Source: Flavobacteriales bacterium (GTDB lineage Bacteria; Bacteroidota; Bacteroidia; Flavobacteriales_D; Sanyastnellaceae). From it: 7,489 bases of DNA. The stretch spans positions 1-7,489 of the forward strand of contig CANHIV010000038.1 in NCBI GenBank assembly GCA_947460525.1, written 5' to 3'. Shown here piece after piece: positions 5,844 to 7,489 of the stretch. The position numbers were made by a program, and so were the translations under genes. Positions within the stretch are counted from its first letter, which is position 1, and each line of letters opens with the position of its first letter. The notes under the pieces are model-generated. The model was not told where the DNA came from. It searched no databases and saw only the letters and a list, made by a program, of their open reading frames with translations.

Positions 5844-6675
5844 CGTGCGTGCGTTGTTGGATTAACAAAGAATCTTGCTCTTGCTTAAATATATCACTCA
5901 CCACTTGAACGTAGCTGAGTTTTCTGAAATCAGTAGAAAGTAAAATCTTAATTCTGTGAAAGTTCTCCTCTGGTTGATCATTGATCTCGCTGATGTAACC
6001 AATTAACAGGTCATTGGGGAAGTGCGATCCAAATCCGGTTGTTAAAACGGTATCTCCAATGTTCACTTGAACATGTTTGGGGATATCACGCACATCTGCA
6101 TAAGCGGGATCAGAGCCAGGCGGCCATGCTATCAAACCAAAGTCACCTGAGCCTTTCATCTTCACACTTTCTTGAAACTTAGAATTTAATATGGGTAGCA
6201 CCACAGAGAAATGATCACTCACACTGGTTACCACGCCCACTACACTTCCATTGCTAATGACACCCATGTTGGGGCGGATACCTCCAAATATGCCTCTGTC
6301 CAAAGTGAGGTAGTTGTTTTCTCTGTTGACCGATGCGTTGATCACCCTTGCACTTCTGTATGAAAAGCGCTGTCTTTTCAAAGAGTCGTTCTTGTGATTG
6401 ACCGTTGTGTCCAATACAAAAATATTATCCGGCATTCCAGCCCTGAGGGTGGCATTCTCCAATGCCAATTGGTCATTGATTTCCTTCAAACGCAAATAGC
6501 GCTGAAGTTCATCTCGCCAACCGTAAATTTTACCAACCCAATCTGAACTCTGCTGCAAAAACGCTGCACGTTGATATCTGTTGGAGGAGAATAGTACTAC
6601 TCCAGAAAAAATAAACAAGAAAGCAAAAAGAATGAAAACGAAGTGACGCTTGATCAGCTCAATAATATTCTTCAT
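5821..6675 (-). CDS. mreC: Rod shape-determining protein MreC
   Basis: This 284-residue bitopic protein has the standard MreC layout. A basic N-terminus leads to one membrane segment at about 12-30. A helical, probably coiled-coil dimerisation region spans about 42-80 (L-R-L-K-E-I-N-D-Q-L then L-E-N-A-T-L). The extracytoplasmic beta-domain follows. Recognisable beta-domain elements are N-Y-L-T-L-D-R-G at 121-128, M-G-V-I-S-x-G-S-V-V-G-V-V near 137-149, G-D-T-V-L-T-T-G near 207-214, and Y-V-Q-V-V at 255-259. The last 25 residues are a hydrophilic tail rich in Gln, Asp and His. MreC binds PBP2 and shifts it towards the active state. The gene starts 14 nt after the mreB stop, and its 3' end overlaps mreD by 23 nt. 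Confidence 0.95.
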   Translation of the reverse strand: MKNIIELIKRHFVFILFAFLFIFSGVVLFSSNRYQRAAFLQQSSDWVGKIYGWRDELQRYLRLKEINDQLALENATLRAGMPDNIFVLDTTVNHKNDSLKRQRFSYRSARVINASVNRENNYLTLDRGIFGGIRPNMGVISNGSVVGVVTSVSDHFSVVLPILNSKFQESVKMKGSGDFGLIAWPPGSDPAYADVRDIPKHVQVNIGDTVLTTGFGSHFPNDLLIGYISEINDQPEENFHRIKILLSTDFRKLSYVQVVSDIFKQEQDSLLIQQRTHDGTDDSH

Positions 6676-6689
6676 TCTCTAATCGACAA

Positions 6690-7489
6690 TTATTCTCTCA
6701 TTAAGAATTGGAAGCGATTGATGTTCTTCAATGCGATTCCTGTTCCTCTTGCCACAGCGCGCAATGGATCTTCAGCAACGTGAACGGGCAGTTTCGTCTT
6801 CATTTGAATACGCTTGTCCAAACCACGCAACAATCCACCACCACCGGCCAAATAAATTCCTGTCTTGTAGATATCAGCAGACAACTCTGGAGGAGTGTTG
6901 TCCAAGCAACTCATGATGGCCTCTTCAATTTTACTAATACTACCATCCAATGCGCCCGCAATTTCTGAATAGCTTACCTTAATTTCCTTAGGAATTCCAG
7001 AAAGCATATCACGACCACGCACGCTGTAATCTGCAGGTGGATTGTCCAATTCTGGCAATGCCGCACCTACTTCAATTTTAATTTGCTCCGCCGTGCGCTC
7101 ACCTACTTGTAGGTTGTGTTGACGACGCATGTAATCTTCAATATCCTTGGTTAACTCGTCACCGGCAACGCGAATGTTTTTGTCTGTTACAATACCACCC
7201 AAAGCAATAACGGCAATCTCTGAAGTACCGCCACCTATGTCAATGACCATGTTCCCCATTGGCTCCTCGACGTCAATACCAATACCAATGGCTGCTGCCA
7301 TTGGCTCATGAATCAAGTACACTTCTTTGGCACCCGCATGCTCAGCACTGTCCTTAACCGCTCTTTTCTCCACTTCAGTAATTCCAGATGGAATACAAAT
7401 CACCATTCTCAATGACGGTTGGAACAAATTTCTACCACGGTTGATCATCTTGATCATTCCCTTGATCATATCCTCAGCCGCATGAAAAT
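6690..7489 (-). CDS. mreB: Actin-like rod shape-determining protein MreB, N-terminus beyond the right edge
   Basis: The frame stays open to the right edge, giving 265 visible residues that end with TAA at 6690. Roughly the first 75-80 residues of a normal MreB of about 345 are missing. The visible part starts with F-H-A-A-E-D-M-I-K-G-M-I-K; the ATG at 7469 is internal. Counting from that internal Met, actin-fold motifs follow in order: P-S-G-I-T-E-V-E-K-R-A-V at 27-38, E-P-M-A-A-A-I-G at 55-62, the phosphate-2 loop D-I-G-G-G-T-S-E at 77-84, G-E-R-T-A-E-Q-I-K at 123-131, the adenosine motif L-A-G-G-G-G-L-L at 207-214, and D-P-L-R-A-V-A-R-G-T-G at 234-244. MreB forms membrane-bound ATP-dependent filaments that orient the elongation complex. 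It is the first visible gene of the rod operon, so the promoter lies off the window. Confidence 0.97.
   Translation of the reverse strand, partial: FHAAEDMIKGMIKMINRGRNLFQPSLRMVICIPSGITEVEKRAVKDSAEHAGAKEVYLIHEPMAAAIGIGIDVEEPMGNMVIDIGGGTSEIAVIALGGIVTDKNIRVAGDELTKDIEDYMRRQHNLQVGERTAEQIKIEVGAALPELDNPPADYSVRGRDMLSGIPKEIKVSYSEIAGALDGSISKIEEAIMSCLDNTPPELSADIYKTGIYLAGGGGLLRGLDKRIQMKTKLPVHVAEDPLRAVARGTGIALKNINRFQFLMRE

Noticed and set aside
6690..7469. MreB read as a complete 259-residue protein starting at 7469
   Set aside because: The frame continues to the window edge with conserved MreB residues (F-H-A-A-E-D), so that Met is internal.
1..7489. A new defence, mobile or biosynthetic system
   Set aside because: All genes except the 40-residue lipoprotein belong to recognisable core families in expected order. 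There are no transposase, integrase, phage, toxin or array-like repeat signals.

Overview
The window looks like ordinary chromosomal core DNA from a member of the Bacteroidota, most likely a flavobacteria-like lineage. The evidence is the gene order mreB-mreC-mreD-mrdA-rodA, an MlaEF-type transporter pair, a SprT-like protease of the type common in that phylum, almost no Shine-Dalgarno sites, and a moderate to AT-leaning composition. The lineage is inferred from gene content and protein style. No rRNA or other marker is present.

Layout. Positions 1-604 carry two genes on the minus strand: a 40-residue lipoprotein (482-604), then a SprT-like metalloprotease (1-467) cut by the left edge. An 84-bp divergent spacer (605-688) must hold start signals for both directions. 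It contains a GC-centred inverted repeat and weak Bacteroidota-style promoter boxes. On the plus strand, 689-2181 encodes an MlaE-like permease and an MlaF-like ATPase overlapping by ATGA. Together they form the membrane core of a lipid transporter acting between the inner and outer membranes. The MCE substrate-binding subunit is not encoded in the window.

From 2182 to the right edge, the minus strand carries the cell-elongation (rod) operon. In transcription order it is mreB (5' end off the right edge), mreC, mreD, mrdA (PBP2) and rodA. Its genes are separated by 14 nt, overlap by 23 nt, are separated by 3 nt, and overlap by 1 nt, so they are almost certainly one transcript. MreB filaments, MreC and MreD organise the RodA glycosyltransferase and PBP2 transpeptidase that build side-wall peptidoglycan. 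The rodA and mlaF stop codons abut with no spacer, so the two transcription units converge directly.

I found no mobile element, CRISPR array, RNA gene, phage gene or clearly new multi-gene system. The items most worth a second look are a Cys/His cluster in PBP2 that could be a metal site, the very small CxxC lipoprotein, the inverted repeat in the divergent promoter region, and an extra hydrophobic pair in RodA. No stretch longer than 300 bases lacks a gene.
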